Shown here: positions 63,163-64,000 of the stretch, piece after piece | How positions within the stretch are numbered: the first letter of the stretch is position 1 | Layout: every line of letters starts with the position of its first letter | Program-made: the position numbers and the translations under genes | The notes under the pieces: generated by a model | Database searches by the model: none | Seen by the model: the letters and a program-made list of their open reading frames with translations, nothing else | What the model was told of the DNA's origin: nothing | From: Parietichytrium sp. I65-24A | Taxonomy: Eukaryota > Sar > Bigyra > Thraustochytrida > Thraustochytriidae | Length of the DNA stretch: 64,000 nt | Assembly (NCBI GenBank): GCA_012862575.1 | Contig: BLSF01000007.1 | Span: forward strand, 496,001 to 560,000 | Direction of reading: 5' to 3'

Positions 63163-63345
63163 CTATTCAGTCCTTTTATGCGCTTCGAGATGAACAAAGT
63201 CCAAGGTTTCATTGGTCGATGAACAGAGCGAAAGCACATTCTGGACACCTTCAGGTTGAACTAAAAGCGGCCACTGAATCACGCCTCTCGTAAGCTTGTG
63301 AAGTTGCATACTAAGTTCCACTTGAACACCGAGAAGAGAAGTCAT
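63163..63345 (-). CDS. Short hypothetical frame, 60 residues
   Basis: ATG at 63345, stop at 63163-63165. The text MTSLLGVQVELSMQLHKLTR... ending LDFVHLEAHKRTE reads like the C-terminal exon of a soluble protein, and the frame is open upstream of the ATG. No family recognised. It might instead belong to the relic text around it. Confidence 0.3.
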   Translation of the reverse strand: MTSLLGVQVELSMQLHKLTRGVIQWPLLVQPEGVQNVLSLCSSTNETLDFVHLEAHKRTE

Positions 63346-63399
63346 TTTTGACAAAAACCGGATTGTTCGAAATACGACAACTTCCAAGTACAAAATCTA

Positions 63400-64000
63400 A
63401 ATCCTAAAACCTCCCGTTTAGTAATTCCCATAGCACCACCACCGGCACCTGATTCCCGGAGATATGTACACCGGTTACTAGACAATCACACTAGCTCGTC
63501 TTTAATCCGCCCTCTTGCGCCTCACAGCCTATTCGCCACTATCCAGATCCTTAACGAACCTGTCCTGGCTGGGACTCTGGAAGCGTTGGCATACACTCCA
63601 TTCTTAGACTTTGTTTTTAACTACAAAAATTATTTCCAGAGAAGAAAGAAGGAGCAAGCGCACACTACGTGTAACGCTGGGACGCTCAGTGTGCGCTTGG
63701 TGGGAGGAGGAAGTGAATTTGGGGAGGAGGTTTTCAGCTCTTATCAGCACTTAACACAAACCGTAGCCTTGCTGTGGGCAGATCTCCACTCCCGGCATCG
63801 CGGCCCTATTATTAACGCTGTCTAACCGATACGAGGGCTCGCACACTTTCCAACGGTGAGGTATTCTACCAAATGATTAAAGGAAAAGTCTCGGGCTCGT
63901 ACGATGGTCGCCATAAATCTTCCGTACTAAATACCGTTAAAGGGTCCTACCGACCACTGAATATCGTGGAGTGGGAGTTTTCTTCGCAAACAGCCCTACA
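63400..64000 (+). other. Unrecognised coding-like region running off the window
   Basis: Open frames on the plus strand read like protein and continue to the window edge (e.g. NGEVFYQMIKGKVSGSYDGR near 63860-63920). There is no credible start codon, and codon use (TTA, CTA, ATA) differs from the host genes. Its text vaguely resembles the relic at 15145. It may be a mobile or virus-like fossil or the edge of a gene beyond the window; I cannot say which. Confidence 0.35.

Overview
The window is nuclear DNA from a eukaryote. It encodes a cytosolic-type valyl-tRNA synthetase, a Notchless/Rsa4 ribosome-assembly factor, a Rad2/XPG nuclease, a Qc-SNARE, a Tubby-like protein, a mitochondrial ETF-beta lysine methyltransferase and a voltage-gated proton channel. 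Most genes are a single long exon, including frames of 1129, 1222 and 1615 codons. The few introns I can place are short (61, 105, 108, 108, 111 and 224 bp in the better models) with GTAAGT or GTGAGT donors. A balanced-to-GC-rich coding text, very few introns, and a mix of plant-like (FCS zinc finger) and animal/protist-like (Hv1, ANK-SAM-TIR, TMEM65) families suggest a compact unicellular alga. My best guess is a Porphyridium-like red alga; this is inference, since no marker gene or rDNA is present.

Layout: positions 1-944 hold the 3' end of an unrecognised gene, followed by a convergent 547-residue unknown protein (2248-3891, minus). From 3892 to 16482 there is an unusual block of about 12.6 kb in which I can defend no gene. 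It is full of simple repeats and short dispersed words, with one piece of relic-like coding sequence. From 16483 to 36919 genes are denser: an ankyrin protein, NLE1/Rsa4, two multi-pass membrane proteins (one with an EGF-like N-terminus and about seven TM helices, one spliced with about ten), a RING-H2 protein, a PAP2 phosphatase, a probable 60-residue spliced membrane protein, ValRS, ETFBKMT and an ANK-SAM-TIR protein. From 36920 to 44943 lie two possible small spliced genes, a clear spliced Qc-SNARE, an Hv1 proton channel and a long spacer. From 44944 to 61978 come a Tubby-like protein, a secretory-pathway methyltransferase, Rad2/XPG, a spliced mitochondrial TMEM65-GAF fusion, a 1615-residue ARM/coiled-coil scaffold and an FCS zinc-finger protein. 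The right end (61979-64000) is spacer with microsatellites and open frames that look like relics or the edge of an unrecognised element.

The genes do not form one pathway; the order looks like ordinary eukaryotic gene order. Several touch mitochondria (ETFBKMT, TMEM65-GAF) or ion and signal handling (Hv1, EGF-7TM, TIR, GAF, Tubby). The most distinctive product is TMEM65-GAF: a predicted mitochondrial membrane ion-transport domain fused to a GAF domain with an NKFDE-like motif, which would put small-molecule, perhaps cyclic-nucleotide, sensing on a mitochondrial membrane protein. Short spliced genes are missed by single-frame reading here, so the spacers may hold more than I list.
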